Notes under the pieces: generated by a model
The model's database searches: none
Seen by the model: only the letters and a program-made list of their open reading frames with translations
Told to the model about the DNA's origin: nothing
Made by a program: the position numbers and the translations under genes
DNA from: Dasypus novemcinctus
Lineage: Eukaryota; Chordata; Mammalia; Cingulata; Dasypodidae
Assembly: GCF_030445035.2 (NCBI RefSeq)
Contig: NC_080676.1
Location: 10,268,940 to 10,332,939 of the forward strand
Direction of reading: 5' to 3'
DNA: 64,000 nt
Shown: piece by piece, positions 33,930-45,618 of the stretch
Numbering within the stretch: the first letter of the stretch is position 1
Layout: the number at the start of each line of letters is the position of its first letter

Positions 33930-34120
33930 GGTCTTGGATTTTTAAAGAAACTTAACTATCTCAGACTGTTTTCACAATCACAGTCCCTCCAGCAGTGTAT
34001 GAGAGTTCCTGCTGTTTCACATCCTCGCAAACCCTTGGTATGGTCAGTCTTGAAAATTTTTAGTTTTGTTCTATTAGCTCTTACTGCCCAATTTTTTAAA
34101 GGTGTTACTTTTCTTTGATG
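33930..34120 (-). mobile_element. L1 3' fragment, antisense
   Basis: 'ccctccagcagtgtatgaga' and 'gttcctgctgtttcacatcc' are antisense L1M 3' landmarks. Confidence 0.5.
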
Positions 34121-35635
34121 CTTTTCTTTCATCGGATTAGTCTTTTAAAAAGTTTTTTTTTAATTTCTCATGAAAAAATTGAAGATTCTTGGTTGTGTGC
34201 TTCTCCTTTATTTAGACTTTCCTATCACAGCATCTAGGGATGTGGGTAGGTATAGTGTAGCAAAGAGCTGGTCTAGTATGGAGACTCTCTCTGCTTATAT
34301 ATTTTCACCAATATATCCAGGACATAGCCCAGTTTTTCAGCACAAATACCCAACCTCCCTTTTCCCATTTCAAAGCAACTTCTGCTGTGCTGGTTGCTTG
34401 GTATCAGGGACATGTGCTTGTTGGGGTAGAAACAAGGTTACAATTTACCTGGCTGCTCCAGTACTCCATCAGTACTCCATCAGTCACCTAGTCATTGATC
34501 CTATTCTCTACTTTCTCATTTCTTTGGAGGCCTTTCTCATCAAATCCCTTTCCTTCCTCTCCATGCTAGGGAAAGTTTAATATTTTTCTGATTTTTCCCC
34601 CCTACCATTTGATACTTAGGATTATTTGTTTACAAGTCTGTCACTTCTAATAACTGAACTCTGAGGGAAGAAACAGATCTTATTAAAATAAACTATTGTC
34701 TCCTGGAGTAATACAATGCTTGAATGATACATTTTTCAGAGAATGGGGGTTTTGATTCGAAAAGATAATGAATGGAACTTGAGGCTCCTGGGGAGAACAG
34801 GAAACTTAAGGTACCACATGGAGAGATATTGGTCTAGCCATTTCCCTTACTAGTAGGCTAATCATAAATAGGTCATTAAATCTTTTTTTTTCTTCAGTTT
34901 ATAAATTCTTGTTTAATCTTGTTTTATTTCCATGATTTTAATAAATAGATAAAATGAGTATATATATGCATGTATCTCTACATATATTTTATTATTAAAG
35001 ATGTACATACTCATTAGTTTTTTAAAATTCACTCTGCAGCTCAGCTTCCTCATATGTATTGAGCTTGAAGAAGGGAAGAAGGAAGTGCCAGATGAAGTGT
35101 TGAGCAGCTTGTGTGAAGATATTACCTACTTGCTCAGTTTGCCTAATGACCTAACAGAGCTTGCATATTGCATTCTCTGCTTTATACTAAGTTAGCTGTA
35201 TTGAAGCTGCCGACAGAAAACTTACCAGTGCTTACTTTTTGAAATTACCAGCAGTTGACTGATAATTTTCAGTAGCACATTAGTAAATCTGAGAGGAAAG
35301 AAAGATTCCACCCTTGAGTCTATACAGTGGTCCTGCTTCAAACAGATGTAGAGCAGTTCTCTGTAGGATGGGACTTGGTTCTATTTAAGATGTCATATTT
35401 TTCCCACCTGAGATGTGAAACAGTAGGACAGCTGGGGAAAATTGGTATTTTCTCTGATATAGTAGTGCTACTCTTAAATTTTTAACAACAATACAGTAAA
35501 ATTCATTGTTACCTATCAGAAATCTTTGGATATGCCACACTTCAGAGTATGACTTCTTTGTTTTGTAGCATCACATGAATTAAAAAACATACCCACCACA
35601 ATTCCAGCTGGCTTCTTTTTAGGAATTAAGAAACT
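34121..35635. other. Intron 1, nothing recognised
   Basis: AT-rich sequence. A small duplication of AGTACTCCATC lies near 34459-34482. No gene or repeat family could be supported. Confidence 0.4.
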
Positions 35636-35639
35636 GATC

Positions 35640-35910
35640 TTAAAAATCATATGGAGGGACAGTTCCTAGACCTTATATGTCCTCCCATGGCCCACTGGGT
35701 GGACTGGGGGAGAGTGTAGACTATAATGTGGACCATTGGCCATGTGGTGCAGCAGTGCTTAGACATGTATTCACGAAGTGCAGTGAGTGTCCCATGATGA
35801 TAGAGGAGGTTGTTGTTATGGGAAGAGTGGGGTGAGGGGGGTGGGGGATATATGGGGACCTCATATTTTTTTAATGTAGCATAAAAAAAAATAAAGACAA
35901 AAAAAAAAAG
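35640..35910 (+). mobile_element. LINE 3' end (xenarthran type), sense, truncated
   Basis: 'catggcccactgggtggact', 'gtagactataatgtggacca', 'atatatggggacctcatatt' and then an A-rich tail. It matches the 3' end of the antisense copy at 25150-26510. Confidence 0.7.
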
Positions 35911-36541
35911 ACATAGACTAATAGAAAGCATAAAGAAAAAAAAAATTGTATGGAAATTCAGGGGAGTCCAAATAGGCAAAACAGTCTTGAAAATGGAAAA
36001 CACAGTTTGAGGATCTACACTGTTGGATTTCAACGCTTACTACAAGGAACACTAATCAAGATATTGTGGTACTAACATAAGGATAGACATATAGAGCAAT
36101 GGAATAGAATTGAGAGTCTGGAAATAAACTCTCACATTTATGGCCAGTTGATTTTTGACAAAGGTGCCATGACCATTCAAAGGGAGAAAAAATAGGGTTT
36201 TTAACAAATGGTCCTGGAACAACTAGATAGGTACAGGCAAACAAATGAAGTTTGACCCTCACCTTACACCTTAAGCAAAAATTAACTCAAAATATATGAA
36301 GCTCCCAAACTTAAGAGTTAAATGTAAATAATTCTTAGGAAAAAAACAGATAAAAAACTTTATGGCTTTGGAATTGGTAGTGGTTTTGTAGCTGTGATGC
36401 CCAAAACACAAGAGACTTAAGGAAAAAAACATGAATTGGACATCATGTAATTCAGAACTTTTGTGCTTAAAAAGTCTCTATCAAGCAAGTGAAAACGCAG
36501 CCCATAAATTGGAGAAAATACATATCAGAAAAGAGTTTATC

Positions 36542-37430
36542 AATGCCTCAAGCAGGGGTGCTCCCAAGAGCTCTAGAGACACCTGGGCACTGTAGGCAGG
36601 GTAGACAACCCCCGAAAATTGACACCCCATTGGTGAGCTTTACCTTGGAATATGTGTTAACCTGTCTCCCCAATGTGACAGAGTTAGACTCATTTATAAT
36701 TTTCATACACATGGTTAGCACAACATCTGTCAAATATTTTCCCAGACACTTAAATCTTTGGTCTGTTCATATGCTAGTTAAGCCCTGAATCCCAGAAGAG
36801 TTGCAGCCAACACCTGCTCTCCAGTTCGACTTACCCAGAACAACTAACAAAATTATTATGCCCATCCCCCAAAACAGAGTGTCTGTACCTGCAAGCAAGA
36901 CAGTTCCCTCCATCTGCCTCATAAGACCTAAACCCCCTCTAAATCTGCAGCTGAGTGACATCACCATCCCTGAATCCTCACTATTGAGGGCTGAACAAAC
37001 ATAAGGAGGGGATGCAGCTATCGGCTAAAGTAGACTTATTATTCTAGTAAAGGAAGAGCTTGTAACATCAATAAAAAGACAGTGTTCACCAGAAGTTTTG
37101 AGGAGAGGGAGAGGGAAGAATAGGTGTAATATGGGGCATTTTTGGAACATTGGAATTGTCCTGCATGATATTGCAATGATGGATACAGGCCATTATATGT
37201 TTTATTGAAACCCATAAAATTGTGCAGTGCAAAGTGTAAACCATAATGTAAATTATAGCCCATGGTTAGTAGCAATGCTTCAGTGTGTGTTCATCAGTTG
37301 TAACAAATGTACCACACTAATGAAAGATGTTATTAATAGGGGAAAATGTGAGAGCCGGAGTGGGTAGGGTATGTGGGAGTCCCCAATATTTTCAATACAA
37401 CTTTTATGTAATCTAAAACTTCTTTAAAAA
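36542..37430 (+). mobile_element. LINE 3' segment (xenarthran type), sense
   Basis: Matches the 12329-14552 element: 'ctctagagacacctgggcac', 'ccccaatgtgacagagttag', 'acttacccagaacaactaac', 'gtaccacactaatgaaagat' and the 3' end 'gtaatctaaaacttctttaa'. It interrupts the L1 at 35920-39025. Confidence 0.7.
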
Positions 37431-37509
37431 TATATCTAAAATATATGAAGAACTCAAACTTAACAAGAAAAGACAACCTAATTAAAAGAGTGGCAAAAAA
37501 TCTGAATAG

Positions 37510-37608
37510 TGGGGAGCAGATGTAGTTCCAGTGATTGAGCACCTGCTTCCCATATATGAGGTCCTTGGGTTCAATCCCCAGTACCTCCTAAAAACTAACA
37601 AATGAAAA
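37510..37608 (+). mobile_element. Short DAS-type SINE
   Basis: Head GGGGAGCAGATGTAGTTCCA, box B GGGTTCAATCCCC, then an A-rich tail. It is the first of two tandem short copies. Confidence 0.75.
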
Positions 37609-37621
37609 AAAAACTCTCATT

Positions 37622-37722
37622 GGGGAGCGGATGTAGTCAGTAGTTGAGTGCCTGCTTCCTGTGTACAAGGGTCCTGGGTTCAATCCCTGGTACCACAAAA
37701 AAAAACACAACAAAACAAAAAG
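37622..37722 (+). mobile_element. Short DAS-type SINE
   Basis: Head GGGGAGCGGATGTAGTCAGT, box B GGGTTCAATCCC and an A/C-rich tail. It follows the previous copy in the same direction. Confidence 0.75.
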
Positions 37723-38202
37723 GAAACATTGCCAACAATGTCAAGCTTTAATAAAAAAAAAGTGAAACATCCACACACACAAAAATCTGAATAGATAGTT
37801 CTCCAAAGAGGTATGCAATAGCCAGTAAGCGCATGAAAATATCTTGACATCATTCATTATCCACTAGGGAAATGCAAATTAAACTCATTCTAAAATATCA
37901 CTTCATGTCCACTAGGATGACTGTAATCATTGTTATCAAGTATGTGGAAGAATTGGAACCCTCATACCTTGCTGGTAGGAATGTAAAATGGTACTGCCAC
38001 TTTGGAAGACATTCTGGTAGTTTTTCAAAAGACTAAATAGAGAGTTACCATATTACCCAGAAGTTCTACTCCAAAGTGTGTACCCAAAACATCCACATAA
38101 AAACTTGCATGAGAATGTTCATAGTAGCAGTATTCATTAAAGCCCAAATGTGGAAACAACCCAAATATCCATCAGCAGATGAATGGACAAATAAAATATG
38201 TA

Positions 38203-38623
38203 GGGAAGCGGACTTGGCCCAGTGGTTAGGGCGTCCGTCTACCACATGGGAGGTCCACGATTCAAACCCTGGGCCTCCTTGACCCGTGTGGAGCTGGCCC
38301 ATGAGCAGTGCTGATGCGCGCAAGGAGTGCCCTGCCATGCAGGGGTGTCCCCCCGCATACAGGAGCCCCATGCGCAAGGAGTGCACCTCATATGGAGAGC
38401 CACCCAGTGCGAAAGAAAGTGCAGCCTGCCCAGGAATGGGGCCGCACACACAGAGAGCTGACACAGCAAGATGACGCAACAAAAAGAAACATAGATTCCC
38501 ATGCTGCTGACAACAACAGAAGCGGGCAAAGAAGATGATGCAGCAAATAGACACAGAGAACAGACAGTCAGGGCGGGGGGGCGGGGAGGGGAGAGAAATA
38601 TATAAATCTTTTTTTTTTTTTTT
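38203..38623 (+). mobile_element. Full-length DAS-SINE
   Basis: Head GGGAAGCGGACTTGGCCCAG, box B-like GATTCAAACCC, body and a tail that ends in T's after 'aaatatataaatc'. It splits the L1 phrase 'acaaataaaatatg / tatattcatacattg'. A 206-residue minus-strand frame across it is accidental. Confidence 0.88.
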
Positions 38624-39025
38624 AGTGTGTATATTCATACATTGAGAAATATTCAGGCATAAAAAAGAAATGAAATACTGAGACATGCTGCAACATGGAT
38701 GAATCTTGAAAACATAATGCTAAGTAAAACAAGCCAGACACAAAAGCCACATGTTTTATCATTTCATTTATATGAAATGTCCAGAGTAGGCAATTTGTAC
38801 AGAGTGTAGATTAGTGGTAACCAGGGGCTAAGGAGAGAGGGAGAGGGAATGTGGAATGACTGCTAACAGACAGGGGTGTTTTGGGGAGCATTATTGAAAA
38901 TATTTTGAAATTGACTGGTGATAGTTGCACAAATATGTGATTATACTAAAGACCATTGAATTGTGTACTTTGAGTAGATGTATGTTATATGAATTATACC
39001 TCAATAAAATTGTAAATTCAAATAT

Positions 39026-39829
39026 ACAAAGGATTTTAAACTTGCCCATATCATAGATTTTTTTTCATTATGCCTTCTGCTTAAAATAATTTTAAACTAT
39101 AATTGATTGCTTATTTATTTACGAAGGAGAATAATTTCTAGTCATCAAAATCCTCTGAGGAGAGGTACAGTCTCTGGTATCCAGGTATCTGAGGGTAACT
39201 AGAGAATGGATTGAAGTAGGGGATCAGATCTCAGGGTTTAACAGTGTGTTGGGGGGCGGGGGTGTACATCTAGACTGATGAAGCCTGATGACTTTTCACT
39301 GTGTCCAGATCGTGTGTGCTCAGTTACCTGTGTTTGATGATGCAGGATAAACTGGCCAGATTTCTTGCTGCTTAGTTCCTTATTTTATAGCATCTACATG
39401 GATCATACCTCATTTATTAAAACATTTTTTGAGATAAAAATGCCATTGGCTAGGTTAAACTTTAAACTTTGTGTTTAAGCCTTAAATCTAGTTACACATT
39501 CTAAAATATTTCCATTTTATTATTGGCCCTTTGTTCCCTTTTTGAGTTTCGTTTTTATGTGGTTAAATCTCTTAACATGTTTATTTTCCTTTCTATAATG
39601 TGATTAATTAGATAGGTATACAGTTACCCTTTTTTGCAGATGGGAGATGAAAATAGGAAATTTGTCAAAGGTCACAGAGCAGGAAAGTGGTCAGGACAAG
39701 ATTTGAGCCTAAGTCTCTGACATGCTAGAACAACCCATGTGTAGCAGCACTGCCTCCAGATGGATATCTAATTTATCACCTTTCCCCTCACCATAGAAAA
39801 AGGATTTAAAAATTGGGCATGGCCTCTAA
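39026..39829. other. Intron 1, mostly unique, one MIR
   Basis: AT-rich unique sequence with an antisense MIR fragment at about 39630-39765 ('aggtcacagagcaggaaagt', 'tgagcctaagtctctgacat'). Confidence 0.5.
39630..39765 (-). repeat. MIR SINE, antisense
   Basis: Plus-strand order 'gcagatgggagatgaaaata', 'ggtcacagagcaggaaagtg', 'gatttgagcctaagtctctg' follows the antisense MIR consensus. Confidence 0.7.
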
Positions 39830-40517
39830 AAGAATAAAGTATCTAGAATAGATTTAACCACGGATGTGAAAGACTTGTACACTGAAAACTACAAAACATT
39901 GCTCAAAGAAATTTAGAAAGACCTAAATAAATGTAAAAACAACCTGTGTTCACAGATGGACGATTTAATGCTGTTAAGATGTCAGTATTACCCAGAACAA
40001 TCTACATATTCAAAGCAATCCCAATCAAAACTCCAGCAGCCTCTTTTGCAGAAATGGAAAAGCCAGTCCTCAAATTCATACGGAATTGGAAGGGGTCTTG
40101 AATAGCCCACATCATCTTGGAAGAAAAGAACAAAGTTGGAGAATTCACACTTCCCAGTTTTAGAACAGTATGGTGCAGGCATAAGGACAGACATGGAACA
40201 TTGGAATACAATTGAGACTACAGAAATAAACCTTTATCTACAGCCAGGTGATTTCTGACAAGAGTGCCAAGACCACTCAGTGGGGAAAGAATAATTTCCT
40301 CCACAAACGGTGATGGGAAAACAGCATATTCACATGCAGACAAATGAAGTTGGACCCCTACTTCACACCATCTATAACAATTCAAAATTAATCCCTTACC
40401 CAAATATAAGAGCTAAAACCATGAAACTCTTAGAAGAAAAAGGGAAATATTTAGGTCCTTTTATTGTGCGATGGATATGACACCAAAGCACAAGCAACAG
40501 AAGAAAAAAGAAATTGG

Positions 40518-42795
40518 ACTGCATGGTAGATCCTGGTGGCACGGCCTACACTGCTGCTGCTGGGGAGTGGCTGTAGGGTTAGGCCTCAGTCTTCGGTGAG
40601 TAAACCTATTCCTCAGTTCCCTGGTGTCTGTGGGCACACATTCATGGAGTTTATGGACAGGAGTAGAGATGACTGCCAGGCACAACCGCAATGCAGACAA
40701 GTAAGCTGTACTTTCTGCTCCATCAAGAAATCCCATGAAAGTGGTTAACTGGACACAGAAGTGTTGAAATCCGCAGAGCATTTTACCAAGCGTTCCTACC
40801 TGGATGGGGTAAACCTCAGGGCACGTCTTCACTTTGCCCAGCATCACTGGATTGAGTCTCAACGAGAATCGCTGCCTCTTGTTAGGAGGTTCATTTCATT
40901 TCCCATTCCTCAGAACTTCATCTGCAAAATACTGAGCATTTCAAGGGAATATACTGAAGTAGATTTCAGTTTCTGTACATAATTTCTGTGTTCAATAAAC
41001 CTATTGAGTTTTTTTTAACTACATTAAGATGGCTCAAATGAACTGCCAACCTCCTATGGAATTAACATACAAGAACACAAGATCTTATCACACACAATTC
41101 AACCCATCCAACCTTTATAGAGAAACGTAAGAAGTACGGGCGTACCACAATAGTAAGAGTATGTGAAGCAGCTTATGACACAGCTCTTGTGGAGAAAGAA
41201 GGTGTCCATGTTCTTGATTGGCCTTTTAGTGATGGTGCACCACCATCCAAGCAGATTGTAAAGATTAGGTTTCGTCTAGAACATGGTTGCTGCATTGCTG
41301 TTCATTGTGTTGCAGGTCTTGGGAGAGCTCCAGTGCTTGTTGCCCTAGCGCTGACTGAAGGTGAAAGGAAATAAGAAGATGCAGTACAGTTCCTAAGACA
41401 AATGCAGCTTGAAGCTTTTAACAGCAAGCAATTTTTGTATTTGGAGAAGTATCATCCTAAACTACAGCTGCACTTCGAGGATCCCAGTGGCCACAGAAAC
41501 AGCTATTGGAGTCAATAAAATTGGGGTGCTTGACGCTATTGCCTTGGAAGTGGAACTTGAAAGAAGACCTATTTTGTCAAATGTATTAGCCAGCATGTTG
41601 GTGAATAAGTCTAATGGAGCTCCTAAAAAGGAGGATTAAAAAGCAGTTTTACTATGCTACAAGTTTGACAGAATTGCTACCTCTGTGGGTTACAGTCAGC
41701 CTATTTGGATTCCTGCTGTTCAGCATTTAAATGGGCTTACTATTTGTAACAATTGACCTTTCTGAAACTCATGCAATATTGACTTATAATTCTTTAAATC
41801 TAATCCCATGCTAGGATCTTATCAATATATAAGAAATTTTGAGATTGGGTGCCAAAATACCTATCACAATACTTAATACATTTTTAGTATCATACAGAAC
41901 TTAAAATCTCAGCAATTATGAACACTCTAGACTTTATGAAATTTATTTCTTCAGTAATTTTAAACATTGAAAGTAGGACCTGTATCATTGTTTGCCTGTT
42001 TACTCTATGTTTACATCTCCCACACTTGCACCAGTATATGTCAGGTTTGTGCAACCATTGAATTTTGTTGGAATTTTTACCAAGTCTTAAGGTGATTATC
42101 TAATACCTATCTATAAATCTCAATTTTGTGACCTTAGAGAAAACCTCCATTTTGAAAATCTACCTTGTACCAGAAGCACAGATGTCTTTATTGTTGCCAG
42201 ACCAAAAAAGAGCCTTACAGTTAATTTAGTGTTTGCATTTTGGGGTGTAACTTAACTGGAAGGGCCTGACAAATGAATGGAAAGGGATTATTAAATATTT
42301 TTAGTAAAATGTTGCTTTTGTCTTGTGTAGAACATGTACAATATGCTTTTTTAATTTAGTTAATATTTTTAAAAGGTAGGGATGCTTGTTATGGTAGCTA
42401 CAATAATCTTAATCATAGAATTTCTGAATTTCTTGTAATTTTTTCTATATCTTTTGGAAGTTGTTTACCAGCTATTTTTTTTTTAAGTGTGATTTTTTTT
42501 CCCTTTTCTTCCCAACATCTTGCAAAAAAAGAAGTAGGTTTCTGCTAATGAATTCAGCAGACATGTAATATTTATATGCCTTTTGAGCTGTGTAGCTTAA
42601 TAATTTGTTTTATTATATAATTGATAAAATGGTGATGTGTATTAATGTTAGTTCAACCATATATTTATACTTTCTGGGTATGTATGGTTATAGTCCTGTG
42701 GGAGAAATAATTTGCCAGTGTTCGCCAGCTTGTAAAAACCTAGTGTAAGAGCTTAAATGTCTAAATAATGAAATGCAAAAATTTTTTAAATAAAT
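40518..42795 (+). pseudogene. PTP4A1: PTP4A1 (PRL-1) processed pseudogene
   Basis: An intronless copy of the whole mRNA: a 5' leader (about 40518-41028), the coding part (41029-41518) and a long 3' UTR that stays recognisable to about 42780. PTP4A1 is a small prenylated dual-specificity phosphatase. Recognisable protein blocks are [36 protein letters not shown] (the CX5R phosphatase loop is kept) and [10 protein letters not shown] at the end. It is dead: the original ATG frame stops at 41128-41130 after an N-terminal deletion and frameshift; about 21 bases coding for a DDWLSLV-like stretch are missing; a Tyr codon became a stop at 41372-41374; the C-terminal cysteines of the prenylation motif are lost. 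AAATTGGA on both sides (40510-40517, 42796-42803) is a probable target duplication in the host L1. The GHRN ending favours PTP4A1 over PTP4A2. Confidence 0.9.
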
Positions 42796-42859
42796 AAATT
42801 GGATTTCATCAAAATTCAAACTTTCGTGCATCAAAGGGCATTATCAAGAAGGTGAAAAG

Positions 42860-43237
42860 GGGAAACGGACTTTGGCCCAGTGGTTAGGGCGTCCGTCTAC
42901 CATATGGGAGGTCCGCGGTTCAAACCCCGGGCCTCCTTGACCCGTGTGGAACTGGCCATGTGCAGTGCTGATGCACGCAAGGAGTGCAGTGCCACGCAAG
43001 GGTGTCCCCCGCGTGGGGGAGCCCCACGCGCAAGGAGTGCGCCCGTGAGGAAAAGCCGCCCAGCGTGAAATGAAAGAGCAGCCTGCCGAGGAATGGCGCC
43101 GCCCACACTTCCCGTGCCGATGACGACAACAGAAGCGGACAAAGAAACAAGACGCAGCAAATAGACACCAAGAACAGACAACCAGGGGAGGGGGGGAAAT
43201 TAAATAAATAAATAAATCTTTAAAAAAAAAAAAAAAA
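42860..43237 (+). mobile_element. DAS-SINE, young deleted subfamily
   Basis: Head GGGAAACGGACTTTGGCCCA, intact box B GGTTCAAACCCC, GC-rich body, a shortened right part (the usual block with 'agagctgacgcagcaagatg' is absent) and a TAAA-repeat plus A tail. AGAAGGTGAAAAG is perfectly repeated at 42847-42859 and 43238-43250. It belongs with 54782-55180 and 55952-56302. Confidence 0.93.
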
Positions 43238-43321
43238 AGAAGGTGAAAAGATAAGCGCCCGCGCGCCCTCTCTCTCTATATATATATATGAGAAAATATT
43301 TGAAACCATGTATCTGATAGG

Positions 43322-43425
43322 GTTTTTTTGGTTTTGTTTTGTTTTTTGAGGTACCAGGGCTAGGGATTGAACCCAGGACCTTGTATGTGGGAAGCCAGTG
43401 CTCAACTACTGAGCCACATCAGCTA
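43322..43425 (-). mobile_element. Short DAS-type SINE, antisense
   Basis: Plus strand: T/G-rich tail, 'gaggtaccagggctagggat', 'tactgagccacatcagct'. It is the first of an antisense pair in the L1; CTGATA flanks the pair. Confidence 0.7.
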
Positions 43426-43439
43426 CTGAGTTGTTTTTT

Positions 43440-43550
43440 TTCCCCATTTGTTTGCTTGTTTTTGTTTTGTTCTTAGGCATCAGGGACTGAACCGGTGGGC
43501 CCTCCCATGTGGGAAACAGGCATTCAACCACTTGAGCCACATCTGCTCCC
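43440..43550 (-). mobile_element. Short DAS-type SINE, antisense
   Basis: Plus strand: T/G-rich tail, 'ggcatcagggactgaaccgg', 'cttgagccacatctgctccc'. It is the second of the pair; L1 resumes directly after it with CTGATAAGTG. Confidence 0.7.
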
Positions 43551-43920
43551 TGATAAGTGTTTACTACCTAGAATATATTAGGAACATCTATGACTTAACA
43601 CAAAGATAAACGACCCAAAGAAAAAATGAGCAAAAGACTTGAATAGACACTTCTCCAAAGAAGATACACAAATGGCCAGTAAACACATGAAAAGATGCTC
43701 AACATCATTGGTCATTGGGAAATGGGAAATGCAAATAAAAACTACATGAGATACCACTTCGCACCTACTAGGATGGCTGTTGTTTTAATTTAAAAAACCG
43801 AATGTTGATGAGGATGTTAAGGAACTGGAATCCTTGTGCTTTGCTGGTGCGAATGTAAAATGGTAGAGGTACTGTGGAAAACAGCTTGGCAGGTCCACAA
43901 AAAGTTAAACTTATAATTAC

Positions 43921-44668
43921 TATATTAATTAAAGGAGGGAAGTTTTTCAGTGTTAGTAATACCCTGTATTTTGAAAGGCGTTTGAGTTATGCAGGTGTGT
44001 GCATTTGTTAAAATTCACTGAATTAAAATCTGCATTTCATTAGATGGCTGTTTTACCTCAAGTGAAAAAAAAAATTGTTACTGGACTCTAGTTAAGGATG
44101 CACATGAAGAAGTGTTTAAAGGGGGGTGTACCAATGTCTGCTGCTTATTTTGAAATGTATCAAGAAACAACATAAGATAGATTGATGACTGGATAAGGAT
44201 ATTAGATATTGTAGTTGGGGTTGCTCAAGCAAGTACCATGCAATGGGTCAGCTTAATGGGAATTTATTAGCTTATGGTTTTGAAGCTGTAAGAATATCTG
44301 AATCGAGGTGAGACTCTTCCTGAAGACTGACATTCTGGAGCTGGCTACCAGTAATCCTTTGTCCTTGTTCCTCTGTCATATGGCAGCCTTTCCTGGTTTC
44401 TCCATTTGGGTTTTGTTGAATTCCAGCTTCTGGCTACTCCCTGTAACTTTTTTTCCCTATCTGTCTGAATTTCATTCCTCTTATAAAGGACTCCAGTAAT
44501 AGAATGTTTTTCTTGGATACATACAGCTTCAGAATCACTACATTGGATAAAACCAGTATAGCAAAACGTAGTTGTAGAATCTAGGTGGTGGGTATGTGGG
44601 TTCTTTCAACTTGCTGTGTGCTTTAAACTTTTCATAATAAATGTTAAAGAAGAAAAGTTTAAAAAGAA
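43921..44668 (+). mobile_element. L1M 3' tail inserted into the host L1, itself interrupted
   Basis: Sense L1M tail blocks ('gtttgagttatgcaggtgtg', 'ttttgaaatgtatcaagaaa', then 'gtagaatctaggtggtgggt', 'cttttcataataaatgttaa' and an A-rich end). ATAATTAC / AAAATTACC at the edges is a probable target duplication. About 44213-44560 is a different sequence ('gggaatttattagcttatgg') that resembles an LTR-type repeat and splits the tail. Confidence 0.55.
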
Positions 44669-45191
44669 AAAATTACCTTATGACCCAGCAATTCCCTCTC
44701 CTAGCTATATATCCCAAAGAATTGAAAGTAGACACAAGTAGACTCAAGTAGATATGCATCATAGCAGCATTAATCACAATAGCGAAAAAGTGGAAACAGT
44801 CAACAGATAATGAAGAAACAATGTGACCTCCACATACATTGGAATACTATTCAGCCATAAAAAGGAATATCTGATACATACTACATCGTGCAGGAACCTT
44901 AGAAACATTTTGCTAAGTTAAATACCAAGACACAAAGGGCAATCATTTATGATTCTGTGTATGTGAAATACTGCAAATAAGCAAATTCATCAAGAATGTA
45001 GATAGGAGGTTCCTGGGGCAAGGGGAATGGGGGTTTATTGTATAATTGGTAGAGAGTTTCTGTTCAATGGTGAAAAAGTTTTGGTAATACATGGTATTGG
45101 TGGTAGGATAACATTGTAAATGTAATTAATGCCACCAAATTGTATACTTACAAATAGTTGAAATGGCTACTTTTATGATGTATATTTCTTA

Positions 45192-45601
45192 AAGATTTAT
45201 TTATTTATTTATCCCCCCCCCCCCCCGCCCCCCCAGTTGTCTGCTGTCTGTGTCCATTTGCTGTGTGTTCTTCTGTGACCGCTTCTATCCTTATCAGCGG
45301 CACTGGGAACCTGTGTTTCTTTTTGTTGCGTCATCAGGTTGTGTCAGCTCTCTGTGTGCAGCACTATTTTTGGGCAGGCTGCACTTTCTTTCATGCTGGG
45401 CAGCTCTCCTCAGGGGGCGCACTCCTTGCATGTGGAGCTCCCCTACGCGGGGGACACCCCTGCGTGGCAGGGCACTCCTTGCGCGCATCAGCACTGCGCA
45501 TGGACCAGCTGCACACGGGTCAAGGAGGCCCGGGGTTTGAACCCTGCATCTCCCATGTTGTAGGCGGGCGCCCCTATCCATTGGGCCAAGTCCGCTTCCC
45601 C
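45192..45601 (-). mobile_element. Full-length DAS-SINE, antisense
   Basis: Plus strand: 'aagatttatttatttattta' tail complement, C14 run (45213-45226), body and antisense head ending 'ccaagtccgcttcccc'. ATGATGTATATTTCTTA (17 bases) is perfectly repeated at 45175-45191 and 45602-45618. It inserted at the extreme 3' end of the host L1. Confidence 0.93.
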
Positions 45602-45618
45602 ATGATGTATATTTCTTA

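Larger units (their letters stand above)
35920..39025 (+). mobile_element. L1 ORF2 C-terminal part and 3' end, with nested inserts
   Basis: Sense L1 in correct order with interruptions: 'catatagagcaatggaatag', 'ggccagttgatttttgacaa', 'acattggacatcatg'-type sequence to 36541; a LINE 3' segment (36542-37430); 'tatgaagaactcaaacttaa'; two short SINEs (37510-37722); 'gggaaatgcaaattaaactc', 'tccatcagcagatgaatgga'; a SINE (38203-38623); 'acatggatgaatcttgaaaa', then the tail 'tatacctcaataaaattgta'. No intact frame remains. Removing the inserts restores a continuous L1, which shows that they are younger. Confidence 0.75.
39830..45191 (+). mobile_element. L1 ORF2 C-terminal part and 3' end, heavily nested
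   Basis: Sense L1 begins at 'gatgtgaaagacttgtacac' and runs to 40517. It resumes at 42796 ('ttggatttcatcaaaattca', 'gtgcatcaaagggcattatc'), at 43238, at 43550 ('agatacacaaatggccagta', 'gataccacttcgcacctact') and at 44669 ('ccttatgacccagcaattcc', 'attggaatactattcagcca'), ending near 45191. The gaps are filled by a PTP4A1 retrocopy, a DAS-SINE, two short SINEs and a younger L1 tail. Stop codons and indels make it dead. Confidence 0.75.

Noticed and set aside
41189..41374. Open frame with an intact phosphatase CX5R motif
   Set aside because: It is the central piece of the PTP4A1 processed pseudogene, bounded by a stop created from a Tyr codon, with the N-terminal part out of frame.
44213..44560. 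Named LTR family
   Set aside because: The phrase 'gggaatttattagcttatgg' suggests an LTR-type repeat, but I could not define ends or a duplication, so no family or boundaries are claimed.
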